A stretch of DNA of 64,000 nucleotides from Nostoc sp. NMS2 (GTDB taxonomy: Bacteria > Cyanobacteriota > Cyanobacteriia > Cyanobacteriales > Nostocaceae). Shown piece by piece: positions 26,450 through 36,249 of this stretch; position 1 is the first letter of the stretch; the number at the start of each line of letters is the position of its first letter. The notes beneath the pieces were generated by a model. The model ran no database searches. It had not been told where the DNA came from and was given only the letters and a program-made list of their open reading frames with translations. The DNA is taken from NCBI RefSeq assembly GCF_017115105.1, contig NZ_JABXKH010000048.1:1-64000 (forward strand), read 5' to 3'. The translations under genes and the position numbers were made by a program.

Positions 26450-29400
26450 ATGACTACTGACAAGCAGCTACAAGTCTACACAAAAGAAAATCAGCATACC
26501 TTGCAAAGACTGATTAGAGCGATCGCACTTTCTGAAGGTCAATTTGCCCTAATTTTAGTTCGGTGTAACTATGGGCAATTACGTGAGCAAATGTTAGAAA
26601 ACATTCGCTCCACTACCAAAGACATCAATATCAGAGAAATCGTTCTCAATCCATCAGCTACTTCCTTACACAGCACAATAGTCTCAGAATTATCTTTAGA
26701 TAATCCTGCTGTTCTCACAGACTCTTTGCCAGCTGCTGTTATGGTTTTTGGTATTGAGTCAGCAATCGATCTAGAAAACTTACTTACAGGTATTAACCAA
26801 GCGCGAGATATATATGCCGCAACTTTTCCATTTCCAGTAGTGTTGTGGCTACAAGATGAAGTGGCATCATTGTTGTCTAGATTAGCACCTGATTTTAAAA
26901 GTTGGGCTGCAACTACGATTAAATTTGAAATGGCAAAAGCAGATTTAATTGCTTTGATCCACCAAGAAGCAGAATCTCTATTTGACAAAGTTTTAGAAGC
27001 TGGTGCTGAAACATTTTTATCTAATGCCTCCCTAGATTTAGATCCTAAGTCTCAACACCGCCACGAAATAGAATCAGCTCGTAATGATTTGCTGCGCCTA
27101 TATGGTGTTCAATTAACACCAGGATTAGAAGCTAGTTTAGAATTTGTGTTAGGACGAGATAAATATGCCAACGATCAAATTAATGGTGCTTTAGGCAATT
27201 ATCAAAGAAGCCTAGCATTATGGCAGCAGGAAACTAAGAGAGTAGCTGAGTTAGAGATTAATTCTTCTTTACCTCTCTCATATCCTCACACTATTCCTCC
27301 CTCGCCTTTACTCAAGCAAGCAATAGTACTATTCCATCTGGGGCTGTGTTATCACCGCATGGCAGATTTACACCACAATAGTAATAGTAGGTATTGTGAA
27401 CATGCTCTCTTGTGGTTTAAACAATGTCTAGATGTATTGGAGGGTGTACAAAGAGAAGACTTAGTTGCTAAATTTATTTTGCCCGCTTGTGAAATGCTAC
27501 AACGTTTACAAGCTTGGGACGACTTAAAAAAATTAGCTCAAAAGTCATTACTTCTACATAAAACCTATGGAACTCCTGCACAAATTGCTCAAAATTATGG
27601 TTTTTTGGCAAATGTGGCAGCTTCTGAGTCGAATTGGGTACTAGCTCATGAATTAGCAAATGCAGCACTTTCTATTTGCGAAGAAGCAACAGAAGTTTCT
27701 CTGCGAGATGCTTTGCGAACACGACGACAAGAAAGTTGGTATCTTCTGTTGCTTGCGCGTACACAGCGACATCTAGGTGAATCAGAAGAAGCTATCAATA
27801 GCCTGGAATGGGCGAGGGTAGTTTGTGAGCTACAACATCAGCCATCACTGTATTTAGAGATTTTAGAGGAACTGCGATCGCTTTACTTTTTTGAGCGTCA
27901 TAACTATACAGAAGCCTTTAAACTCAAGCAAGAAAAAATTCAGATAGAACATCAGTATGGGTTTCGCGCCTTCATTGGGGCAAGTCAATTACAGCCGCAA
28001 CGATCTAGAATTAACCCAGCATTGGAACCTCAAAAAATACCGTTTATTCCTGAAGGAGTTGCCCAAGAAATATCAGCTTCAGGACGACAACAAGATGTCA
28101 ATCGTTTGATTGAAAGAATTAGTCGTGCTGACTATAAACTTACAGTAATTTATGGGCCATCAGGCGTAGGGAAAAGTTCAATTCTCAAAGCTGGTTTAGT
28201 GCCAGCCCTGATAGGAAAAGTTATCGGGGAACGCATTCCTATACCTATTGTTTTGTCTGTTTATACTGATTGGCTCACAGTCTTAATAAGCAATCTAAAC
28301 CAAGCGCTGGCATACACAGGAATATCAGTTAATCCTGACTCTACATCCACTATACTGCTAGAAAAAATTCGTTTAGCAACCGAGCGCAATTATACAATAA
28401 TTATCATATTAGACCAGTTTGAAGAATTGTTTTTTATTAGTAATCCTCCCACGCAAAGAATAGAATTTTATCAATTCTTTAGTGAGTGTTTAAATATTTC
28501 ATTTGTAAAAATTATTCTTTCCTTAAGAGAAGATTACTTACATCATTTATTAGAATTTGAACGTTTGAGTCAAAAAAATAGTATTGGACTATATGATTTA
28601 GGTGTAATTAATAAAAATATTCTCGATAAGGACATTCGTTATTATCTAGGAAAATTCTCTAGTCAGGATGCTAAAGCCATAATTCACAGTCTTACTCAAC
28701 GTTCTCATTATGAACTGAGTGATGAATTAATTAACCGATTAGTCCAAGATTTGACAGGAGAATTAGATGAAGTACATCCAATTGAATTACAAATAGTTGG
28801 CGCTCAACTACAAATAGAAAATATTACTAACCTTGGACAATACAAGCTTTGTGGCGGCTCGGCAAAATTGGTTGAACGCTGGCTAGGGGAAGTAATCAAA
28901 GACTGCGGCCCTGAGAATGAAGAGTTAAGTTGGAGATTATTATTTGAGTTAACTGATGAAAAAGGGACGCGACCGTTAAAAAGTAAAGCTGATTTAGCGG
29001 TTGCGTTAGTTAATAACCATGATATAGATACAATATCAAGCTTTGACACAGTTGGGGAACTGATTTTAGAAATATTGGTGGGTTCAGGTTTGGTGTTGCG
29101 ATTTAGAGAAGAATTAGGCGATCGCTACCAGCTAGTTCACGATTATTTAGTTGAACCAATTCGCCAAAAAAACAACTATGGGATGCTCGCCGAGTTTGAA
29201 AAAATCAAACTCGAAAAAATTAGAGCAGAAGTAGCCCAACAAATGAGTCAAAAGCAACTCAATTTAGTGTTGCAACGGCGACTGCGAGAAGCACGGTTTG
29301 TAGGCGCAATGCTGGCAATCATGGGGGGAACAATAGCAGCATTATGGTGGCAAGCCGACTTGCAAAAAACAGCAGCAATTCACCAAACTCTACGCGCTGA

Positions 29401-31501
29401 ACGCAGTGAAACCAACTTGAGGATTAGTGGAATCACGGCTGCTAGCGAAGCTCTATTTGCCTCTAATAAAGAGTTTGATGCTTTATTAGAAAGTTTGCGG
29501 GCTTGGAGAGAACTGAAACAGGCAGATGGAGTGCAACCAGATACCCGAATGCGGGTGGTAACAGCCCTGCAACAGGCGGTTTATGGGGTGACAGAAGTCA
29601 ACCGCCTGGAAGGGCACACTGATATTGTCTGGGGAGTAACTTTCAGCCCAGATGGCCAAACCCTAGCATCAGGTAGCCGAGATCAGACTGTGAAAATTTG
29701 GCATCCTGATGGTACTTTACTCCAAACCCTCAAAGGTCACACTGATGCTGTTACCTGTGTAAGCTTCAGCCCAGATGGTCAAACCCTAGCGTCCGCCAGC
29801 CTCGACAAAACAGTACAAATCTGGCATAAAAACCCGGTTACAGGTGAATTTGATCCTAAGCCATATAAAACCCTGAAAGGACATAAAGATTGGGTTTATA
29901 GCGTTAATTTCAGTCCTGATGGCGAGTTGTTAGCTACTGCCAGTAAAGATACAAGCATAAAACTCTGGCGCAAAGACGGTACATTAGTAAAAATCCTGAG
30001 AGGACATCGAGGATGGGTTAACTGGGTAAACTTCAGTCCCGATGGTCAATTCATCGCTTCGTCCAGCGATGACAAGACAGTGAAAATCTGGCGACGAGAT
30101 GGTAGCCTGGTTACAACTTTGCAGGGACATCAGCAAGGTGTAGTTGTAGCTGTTTTCAGCCCCGACGGTAAATTTTTAGCGTCAGCAGGTCGAGACAAGA
30201 CGGTGAAACTTTGGCGGCGTGAAAATAACAACACTAAAGACAGTTTTGACTTTCGTCTTTACAAAAATTTACGGCAGCATAGCAGTACAGTATGGAGTTT
30301 GAGCTTTAGTTCCGATAGTAAAAAGTTAGCTTCCGCAGGTGAAGACAATACTATAAACCTCTGGAGTATAACTGGTACTTTACTCAAAACCTTCAAAGGA
30401 CACAGTGATGCTGTTGTTACTATCGCTTTCAGTCCGAATAACAAATTGCTGGCTTCGGGAAGTTTCGACAAAAGCGTGAAACTATGGAGTTTAAATGCCC
30501 CAACACCGTCTATTCTTCAAGGACATCAAGATCGAGTTTTGAGCGTTACTTGGAGTCCCAACGGTCAGATGTTGGCTTCTGGTAGTAGCGATCGCACTGT
30601 AAAACTATGGAAAAAATACACTAGTAATGGCGAGTTCAAAACTCGACTTTACAAAACTTTAGTGGGGCACACAAGTAAAGTTCCTAGTGTCAGTTTTGAC
30701 CCTAAAGGTAAAATGCTGGCTTCAGGAAGTTATGACAAAACTGTGAAACTTTGGCGGCTTGACGGTACTTTAATCATGACTCTTCACGGACATAGCGATA
30801 GTGTGATGAGCGTGAATTTCAGCCCCGATGGTCAGTTTTTGGCATCAGCTAGCAAAGATAAAACCGTGAAACTGTGGAACCGTGAAGGCAAATTGCTCAA
30901 AACCTTAGTGGGGCATCAGGGTTGGGTAAATAGCGTAAATTTCAGCCCTGATAGTCAGATTTTAGCCTCTGCCAGTGATGACCAAACTGTAAAACTATGG
31001 AACCGTGAAGGCAAATTGCTCAAAACTTTTTCGCCCCATGACAGTTGGGTTTTAGGTGTCAGCTTTAGTCCCACTGATGAGTTGCTGGCTTCTGCCAGTT
31101 GGGATAACACAGTAAAACTGTGGCGACGGGATGGTACGTTGTTAAAAACCTTATTAAAAGGGTATAGCGATAGCGTCAACGCTGTAACTTTCAGTCCCAA
31201 TGGTGAATTGCTTGCCGCCGCCAGTTGGGATAGTACAGTGAAACTTTGGAGTCATGAAGGCAAATTAATTAAAAGTCTGAATGGGCATCGGGCCCCAGTC
31301 TTAAGTGTCAGTTTTAGCCCAGATGGTCAAACACTAGCATCAGCTAGTGATGACAACACGATAATTCTGTGGAATTTAAACCTTGACGATCTGCTTGTTC
31401 GTGGTTGCGACTGGGTGGGTGATTACCTCAAGCACAACCGGAATCTTGAGGAGCGCGATCGCTTTCTTTGTAATGGCATACCCCGTACAAACCATTTTTA
31501 A
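26450..31501 (+). CDS. Giant TPR-STAND NTPase-WD40 protein with one membrane segment
   Basis: A 1683-residue multidomain protein. Residues about 1-185 look like an NTPase fold without a Walker A motif (FALILVRCNYGQLREQML; VVLWLQDEVASLLSRLAPDF). About 200-520 is TPR-like and helical. About 545-900 is a STAND-type NTPase: SGRQQDVNRLIERI, Walker A IYGPSGVGKSS (about 566-576), Walker B IIIILDQFEELFF (about 648-660), SLREDYLHHL, and the winged-helix part YQLVHDYLVEPIR. A hydrophobic helix (FVGAMLAIMGGTIAALWW, about 950-967) follows, then fourteen WD40 repeats (about 1053-1647), enough for two seven-bladed propellers. STAND proteins are ATP-driven switches that oligomerise on sensing a ligand; here the propellers would be the sensor. 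No effector domain is seen. Confidence 0.88.
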   Translation: MTTDKQLQVYTKENQHTLQRLIRAIALSEGQFALILVRCNYGQLREQMLENIRSTTKDINIREIVLNPSATSLHSTIVSELSLDNPAVLTDSLPAAVMVFGIESAIDLENLLTGINQARDIYAATFPFPVVLWLQDEVASLLSRLAPDFKSWAATTIKFEMAKADLIALIHQEAESLFDKVLEAGAETFLSNASLDLDPKSQHRHEIESARNDLLRLYGVQLTPGLEASLEFVLGRDKYANDQINGALGNYQRSLALWQQETKRVAELEINSSLPLSYPHTIPPSPLLKQAIVLFHLGLCYHRMADLHHNSNSRYCEHALLWFKQCLDVLEGVQREDLVAKFILPACEMLQRLQAWDDLKKLAQKSLLLHKTYGTPAQIAQNYGFLANVAASESNWVLAHELANAALSICEEATEVSLRDALRTRRQESWYLLLLARTQRHLGESEEAINSLEWARVVCELQHQPSLYLEILEELRSLYFFERHNYTEAFKLKQEKIQIEHQYGFRAFIGASQLQPQRSRINPALEPQKIPFIPEGVAQEISASGRQQDVNRLIERISRADYKLTVIYGPSGVGKSSILKAGLVPALIGKVIGERIPIPIVLSVYTDWLTVLISNLNQALAYTGISVNPDSTSTILLEKIRLATERNYTIIIILDQFEELFFISNPPTQRIEFYQFFSECLNISFVKIILSLREDYLHHLLEFERLSQKNSIGLYDLGVINKNILDKDIRYYLGKFSSQDAKAIIHSLTQRSHYELSDELINRLVQDLTGELDEVHPIELQIVGAQLQIENITNLGQYKLCGGSAKLVERWLGEVIKDCGPENEELSWRLLFELTDEKGTRPLKSKADLAVALVNNHDIDTISSFDTVGELILEILVGSGLVLRFREELGDRYQLVHDYLVEPIRQKNNYGMLAEFEKIKLEKIRAEVAQQMSQKQLNLVLQRRLREARFVGAMLAIMGGTIAALWWQADLQKTAAIHQTLRAERSETNLRISGITAASEALFASNKEFDALLESLRAWRELKQADGVQPDTRMRVVTALQQAVYGVTEVNRLEGHTDIVWGVTFSPDGQTLASGSRDQTVKIWHPDGTLLQTLKGHTDAVTCVSFSPDGQTLASASLDKTVQIWHKNPVTGEFDPKPYKTLKGHKDWVYSVNFSPDGELLATASKDTSIKLWRKDGTLVKILRGHRGWVNWVNFSPDGQFIASSSDDKTVKIWRRDGSLVTTLQGHQQGVVVAVFSPDGKFLASAGRDKTVKLWRRENNNTKDSFDFRLYKNLRQHSSTVWSLSFSSDSKKLASAGEDNTINLWSITGTLLKTFKGHSDAVVTIAFSPNNKLLASGSFDKSVKLWSLNAPTPSILQGHQDRVLSVTWSPNGQMLASGSSDRTVKLWKKYTSNGEFKTRLYKTLVGHTSKVPSVSFDPKGKMLASGSYDKTVKLWRLDGTLIMTLHGHSDSVMSVNFSPDGQFLASASKDKTVKLWNREGKLLKTLVGHQGWVNSVNFSPDSQILASASDDQTVKLWNREGKLLKTFSPHDSWVLGVSFSPTDELLASASWDNTVKLWRRDGTLLKTLLKGYSDSVNAVTFSPNGELLAAASWDSTVKLWSHEGKLIKSLNGHRAPVLSVSFSPDGQTLASASDDNTIILWNLNLDDLLVRGCDWVGDYLKHNRNLEERDRFLCNGIPRTNHF

Positions 31502-31532
31502 TTACGAATTACGAATTACGAATTAAGAATTA
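31501..31532. repeat. AATTACG heptamer array
   Basis: Three to four copies of AATTACG begin at the last base of the giant STAND gene. The same heptamer recurs at 38630-38650, 46590-46626, 46755-46788 and 48495-48556. Confidence 0.9.
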
Positions 31533-31622
31533 GATTAAAGCCTCAATGAGCAACCGCTCTTGGTTTAGCGGTTGATGAGGCGATCGGGGTTGTTAATTCA
31601 GAGCTAGAAAACTATTTTCGAG

Positions 31623-31973
31623 CTAATCAGCAAAGGAGCGATCGCTCTCTAAAACTTCACGGCTATTTTCTTGGGGAGTCTCTTGTGGCAAATTCACTAA
31701 AAAGGCTTGTAGCCTCATCCGTTCGATATAAGGCCAGCCTCCCTCAGACTCAATATCTTTCAAAAGTGAGTAAAGTTGCCGACGGTTAACAGGCAAACTC
31801 TCTTGAAAAACCCCATCTCGGATCTCTCTGTGTAACTGTTCCAATTGCCGCAGCAAAGCCAAAAGATCAGAAGTCTCACCTTTACAACCCTGCACGGCAT
31901 CATCCACCACAGTTGCGATCGCTTGCAGTTTATAGGACAACTCCCCTGATTCCAGATTTTTGTTATCGTTCAT
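31623..31973 (-). CDS. Conserved hypothetical protein
   Basis: A 116-residue soluble, largely helical protein (SYKLQAIATVVDDAVQGCKG near residue 13; LLALLRQLEQLHREIRDGV, about 37-55; QLYSLLKDIESEGGWPYIER, about 66-85). No catalytic motif, signal peptide or membrane segment. The ATG at 31973 is preferred; a start at 32006 adds eleven residues. It is convergent with the STAND gene and probably independent of it. The pattern fits a cyanobacterial protein family, but I cannot name it. Confidence 0.65.
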   Translation of the reverse strand: MNDNKNLESGELSYKLQAIATVVDDAVQGCKGETSDLLALLRQLEQLHREIRDGVFQESLPVNRRQLYSLLKDIESEGGWPYIERMRLQAFLVNLPQETPQENSREVLESDRSFAD

Positions 31974-32804
31974 GCCAACTTTTCCGTATAAATGAGGCCA
32001 ACTCAAATTTACCGGAGATTTTTAATTTTCCCTAGTTTGCCAGTACTTAACTCTAGACATTGAGTCAAGAAAATGAACCTGCTGTAGGCTTCTAGATGGT
32101 TTTTTGCTAGACTCACCACATTTGCTCATCCCTGCACTTGCCTAAGTAAGGGTCGAATTAACTAGATTTGTATCTTTATTAAAAGCAATTGCGATCGCTC
32201 CTAAAAGGGAGCGTTAAAGTCTAACATAGCCTCCACGTCAGCTAGATGCGATCGCGACGAGACTTTCTTGAATTTTGAGTACTTTGATTTTGAGTTAAAA
32301 AAAATCGTATGATCTGGCTAATTTACCCATCAAACAATGGGCTGTATGTAGTAGCGTCACATACATGATACAAAAAGACTTGGGCGACGCTGCTTTTGCA
32401 ATTGGCAAAAGCAAAGTGCAAAGCAGACAACTCTCTTCGCACTCTTTGAGACAAGCACTTATGCTGCTCTGTATAGCGCTTACTCATCCACTCGCCCAAA
32501 TCTAACAAATGCCACCAACAGCAAAACTGCTGGTTTTTTCTCCCCTAGTTACACACATCCAAAAAGGATACAGTGTGCGGCTTACTCTGGGGTTTACACC
32601 CCAAACTCAAGAGAACGACACGTTTAACTACGTTTAGCAGAGAAAAGTTTGACTGGCGACTTCCAGCCTATATGCCTAGACACTTGTTTCAACTCTGGTA
32701 ATCAGAGCAATGCAGTGTCCGCTCAAGGATGGCTTCTCGTCAGAAATCAAAGCTTCGATGCAGTTTTACAACTTAGATATTAATTTTTGAGATTGAGGTT
32801 GACC
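31974..32804. other. Long intergenic region upstream of psbO
   Basis: About 830 bp. It holds HIP1 sites, a palindrome GCTTTTGC/GGCAAAAGC (about 32392-32412) and, closer to psbO, TGGGGT-TTAC-ACCCCA (32588-32603), which may sit in the psbO promoter or leader. The small reading frames here do not look like genes. Confidence 0.4.
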
Positions 32805-33638
32805 ATGAGGTATCGCGCTTTAATTGTTGCATTCTTGGCTTTGTGCCTGGGACTAATAACTGCTTGTAGTGATGCTCCTGCTACTAGTAGTAGAGATGTA
32901 CTTACTTACGACCAAATTCGTGGCACTGGCTTGGCAAACAAATGCCCCCAACTAGCAGAAACAAGCCGTGGCTCCATTCCCATTGATTCTAGCCAGTCTT
33001 ATGCCATCAAAGAACTTTGCTTAGAACCAACTAGCTTCTTCATCAAAGAAGAACCTGCTAATAAACGCCAAGAAGCAGAATTTGTTGCTGGCAAATTGTT
33101 GACCAGATACACTTCCACCATTGATCAGGTACAAGGCGACCTAAAAATCAACTCAGATAATAGCTTGACCTTTGTGGAAACTGATGGTCTTGACTTCCAA
33201 GCCATTACTGTTCAACTTCCTGGTGGTGAGCGAGTACCTTTCCTCTTCACCATCAAAAACTTGGTTGCTCAAACCCAACCCAGTTTGAGCAGTATTAACA
33301 CCTCCACGGACTTTGAAGGCACTTTCAAAGTTCCTTCCTATCGTGGTGCTGCCTTTCTAGATCCCAAAGGTCGTGGTGTCGTCAGTGGCTACGATAATGC
33401 CGTAGCTCTCCCCGCTCAAGCCGATGATGAAGAACTTACCCGCACTAACGTCAAGCGTGCTGAAAATCTTAATGGTAAGATTTCTCTGCAAATCGCCAAA
33501 GTAGATAGCTCTAGTGGTGAAATTGCTGGTACTTTCGAGAGCGAACAGCCATCTGATACAGATTTGGGTGCTGGCGAACCTAAAGAAGTCAAGATTCGCG
33601 GTCTATTTTTTGCACGGGTTGAACCAAGTCGTAGCTAA
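32805..33638 (+). CDS. psbO: Photosystem II manganese-stabilising protein PsbO
   Basis: A 277-residue extrinsic lumenal subunit that stabilises the Mn4CaO5 cluster. An export signal of about 28 residues ends in ITACSD, with a lipobox-like Cys also present in other cyanobacterial PsbO precursors. Mature-protein hallmarks are LTYDQIRGTGLANKCPQL, the second cysteine in KELCLEPTSFFIKEEP, GDLKINSDNSLTFVETDGLD and VPSYRGAAFLDPKGRG. The ATG at 32805 has GAGG about ten bases upstream. It is monocistronic by spacing, with a long structured 3' region. Confidence 0.97.
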   Translation: MRYRALIVAFLALCLGLITACSDAPATSSRDVLTYDQIRGTGLANKCPQLAETSRGSIPIDSSQSYAIKELCLEPTSFFIKEEPANKRQEAEFVAGKLLTRYTSTIDQVQGDLKINSDNSLTFVETDGLDFQAITVQLPGGERVPFLFTIKNLVAQTQPSLSSINTSTDFEGTFKVPSYRGAAFLDPKGRGVVSGYDNAVALPAQADDEELTRTNVKRAENLNGKISLQIAKVDSSSGEIAGTFESEQPSDTDLGAGEPKEVKIRGLFFARVEPSRS

Positions 33639-33733
33639 ATTCTCTGGAGTTAGATAACTGACCTGGTATTCAGAACTACAATTCTGTAAACATCAGGTTT
33701 CATTACAAAAGTTAACTTCTTTGCCCCCATTTT

Positions 33734-33848
33734 CAGGGCTGTTTCATTACTATAAAAGCCTTACAGAGACGAAAAGAGACAAGAGAAGAATTTCTCCTTC
33801 CCTTGTCCTTAGCTTTTCAAGAGGCTTTGAAAGAATGAAACAGCCCTG
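33734..33848. repeat. 115-bp long-stem inverted repeat downstream of psbO
   Basis: Perfect 15-bp ends (CAGGGCTGTTTCATT 33734-33748; AATGAAACAGCCCTG 33834-33848) enclose a partly self-complementary middle (AAAGCC/GGCTTT, GACAAG/CTTGTC). CCTTTTTTC follows. It could be a MITE-like element or a structured RNA ending in a terminator. No clean target duplication is seen. Confidence 0.65.
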
Positions 33849-34367
33849 CCTTTTTTCAGGGTGGTACATAGGTTTCTGACAAAGAGGGGAAAGTTTAAAG
33901 CCTAATATGCTTGGATTAGCGATCCTTTGCCCCGCAAGACCTCCCCAGTACGACAAAGATCAATCTCGCACTTTGTTATGTTTGCTTGCGTAAATATACA
34001 TACTATTTTCCAAATATTATTAGTTATTTTTAATTATTAACCGAATTTCGGTTGAATGAACACGTAATTTTACTGTAAATCAAACTTTTACTATCTAACA
34101 AAATTCCGATTACTGTTGTTTTGTTTTTGGAAATTAGCTTCACCATTAATTAATTAAAGTTAAGTAAAATCTCGGTTTGATATTTAGTGATTAATTTTAT
34201 ATTTTATTTCTATGTAGTTCTAAAAATAGCTACAGATTATCCCAAAGATAAATAACAACCTAAATACCAATTTCACCCATTTAAATTTTGCGCGTTTGTC
34301 AAGCAAATCTATGGAATTTCGTCTAAAAAAAGTAGTTAATACCATAGTAATTGCTATTACATATAGC
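33849..34367. other. AT-rich spacer between psbO and sigF
   Basis: About 520 bp with no gene and no strong repeat. AATTTCGGTT and similar motifs occur, but I cannot assign a promoter. Confidence 0.4.
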
Positions 34368-34389
34368 GCGATATTAAACATAATATCGC
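34368..34389. promoter_or_regulatory. Perfect palindrome upstream of sigF
   Basis: GCGATATTA (34368-34376), AACA loop, TAATATCGC (34381-34389). It ends 63 bp before the sigF ATG and could be an operator or a leader hairpin. Confidence 0.4.
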
Positions 34390-34452
34390 CCGCTCGCAAC
34401 TGAATTTAAAAGTGAGTAATTGATTGTTAATTTACTCAATAAACACGGTGCT

Positions 34453-35229
34453 ATGCCTACCACAGTCACCAATGAACTAAAACATGAAATTTGGCAGTTG
34501 TTGCGAGAATATCAGCAATCTCGGTCAGAAAATGTTCGCAATCAACTGGTAAAACTCAATTTTGGACTTGTGAGAAAAGAAGCTCACTACTGGACAAATC
34601 AATGTCATGAAACCTACGATGATTTGCTCCAAGTTGGATGTTTGGGTTTAATCAGAGCAATTGAAAAATTTGAACTTTCCAAGGGACATGCCTTTAGTTC
34701 CTATGCTCTTCCTTATATTCGGGGTGAAATTCAACACTATCTCCGAGATAAAGGTGTCACCGTGCGAATTCCTCGGAAGTGGTTAGCACTGCAACAGCAA
34801 GCAATAGGAGTGTCACGTTCTTGGCGTGAAAAGCATAATCGCCAACCAACAGACACCGAATTAGCAACAGCGCTAGAAATTTCTCCAAACGAATGGCAAG
34901 AAATTAAGTTAGCGTGGATAAATCGCGCTCCCTTAAGTCTTGATGTGCCAATCCAAGATGGAGAAGAAGGTTCTACTTGTTTGGGAGAATTGGTTCCAGA
35001 TCCTCACTATCGCAGCTTTCAATTAGCACAAGAAGACCAACTTCGCTTGCAACAAGCATTGGTTCAACTCGAACAACGCACCCGTGATGTCTTGGAATGC
35101 GTGTTTTTGCAAGATTTGACCCAAAAACAAGTTGCAGAACATCTCGGGATAAGTGTCGTAACGGTTTCCCGTAGAGTCAAGAAAGGTCTGGATTTGATGA
35201 AACAGCTTATGGGTGTAGCAGACGATTAA
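34453..35229 (+). CDS. sigF: RNA polymerase sigma factor SigF (group 3)
   Basis: A 258-residue alternative sigma factor of the SigB/F/G type. Region 2 is seen in QLVKLNFGLVRKEAHYWTNQ and YDDLLQVGCLGLIRAIEKFE (about 53-72), region 3 in GVTVRIPRKWLALQQQ, and the region 4 helix-turn-helix in LTQKQVAEHLGISVVTVSRR (about 223-242). In Synechocystis SigF controls pili and motility genes; the same is plausible here. The ATG at 34453 is chosen over a TTG at 34420. A lipoprotein gene follows 165 bp downstream on the same strand. Confidence 0.93.
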   Translation: MPTTVTNELKHEIWQLLREYQQSRSENVRNQLVKLNFGLVRKEAHYWTNQCHETYDDLLQVGCLGLIRAIEKFELSKGHAFSSYALPYIRGEIQHYLRDKGVTVRIPRKWLALQQQAIGVSRSWREKHNRQPTDTELATALEISPNEWQEIKLAWINRAPLSLDVPIQDGEEGSTCLGELVPDPHYRSFQLAQEDQLRLQQALVQLEQRTRDVLECVFLQDLTQKQVAEHLGISVVTVSRRVKKGLDLMKQLMGVADD

Positions 35230-35394
35230 CTGCAAATAAACTAAATCCGCAGTTATGCTGGGCTGTTAGTGTTAAAAATAACCCTTGAAATGTAAAAAAT
35301 TAGGTTATAAAGGTAACATACTTTGCCTTTGATACAAATTTTAGGCATGTATATTTCCATTTTTCAATTTTCCAATGGCTTTTGAGAACAGCTC

Positions 35395-36231
35395 ATGGGC
35401 AGAAATTCAAAAATTACAATTGCAGCTATTTTAACCTTAGCGATCGCTGGATGTGCTTCTGAAGATACACAACGAGCCGTCAATCCTGCGCCGATTCCTA
35501 AAATAGTAGCAAAGTCCCCACCAACGGCTCAATCTTTTAAGAATCCAGTGATACCTGCCAAACAGGTTTCACAAGTTACTCCTGCATCTGTTAACTTGAT
35601 TCAATCCACTAATCCTACAGAGCGGGCACCGTTAATTCTAGTATCAAAAGAACGGACTGACCCGTTTGCCCAAATTTTTGGGCAGACGCTTTCGGGAATG
35701 CCTAAAATATCTGGAAAACCTGTTCCCGTCTTGCCTAAGCTACCGACTGCATCGCTAGCAGGACGAAAACTTCCAACACCTCGCATAGCTTTAAATCAGA
35801 AGAAAAATAATATTGCTTCTGTACCAAAAAAAGTCAATCCTACTTTGACTTCAGTCTTACCTAAAGTTTTGCCTCAAGTTGTTCCCAACTCGACTTTAGT
35901 ATCTGTATTGCCACCAGCAGCACAACCTGAGTTAGCAAGGGCAGTTATTGTGACTGGTGTAGTTCTAATTAGTAAGGAACCCCAGGCAATTATCAAAGTA
36001 CCAGATGAGCCGACAAGTCGCTATGTGCAGGCGGGACAGCGATTAGCTAATGGCGTACTGATTAAACGGATTGAAATGAATGGAGGCTCCAACCCGATTG
36101 TAATTCTTGAACAATTTGGTATCGAAGTTGCCAAAATGGTAGGGGAAGGGCCTGTCAACTCAACGCCATCAGCTACATCTGCTAATGGCAATCCTATTTC
36201 AGTGACAACGCCCCTCCTCAAATCCTCTTAA
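35395..36231 (+). CDS. Proline-rich lipoprotein downstream of sigF
   Basis: A 278-residue predicted lipoprotein: hydrophobic helix and lipobox AIAGCAS (Cys20). A long Pro/Lys/Val-rich, extended region follows (about 25-180). The C-terminal block (about 183-245; ARAVIVTGVVLISKEPQAII, RYVQAGQRLANGVLIKRIEM) resembles the small beta domain of PilP/GspC-type assembly proteins. Its place after sigF, a pilus regulator in related cyanobacteria, fits a role in the pilus or envelope, but this is inference. The next gene starts 18 bp downstream, so the two are probably co-transcribed. Confidence 0.7.
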   Translation: MGRNSKITIAAILTLAIAGCASEDTQRAVNPAPIPKIVAKSPPTAQSFKNPVIPAKQVSQVTPASVNLIQSTNPTERAPLILVSKERTDPFAQIFGQTLSGMPKISGKPVPVLPKLPTASLAGRKLPTPRIALNQKKNNIASVPKKVNPTLTSVLPKVLPQVVPNSTLVSVLPPAAQPELARAVIVTGVVLISKEPQAIIKVPDEPTSRYVQAGQRLANGVLIKRIEMNGGSNPIVILEQFGIEVAKMVGEGPVNSTPSATSANGNPISVTTPLLKSS

Positions 36232-36249
36232 TGTTGGAGCTTCATAGAG

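Noticed and set aside
32323-32508. 61-codon minus-strand frame upstream of psbO
   Set aside because: No ribosome-binding site and non-protein-like composition; part of the frame is a palindrome.
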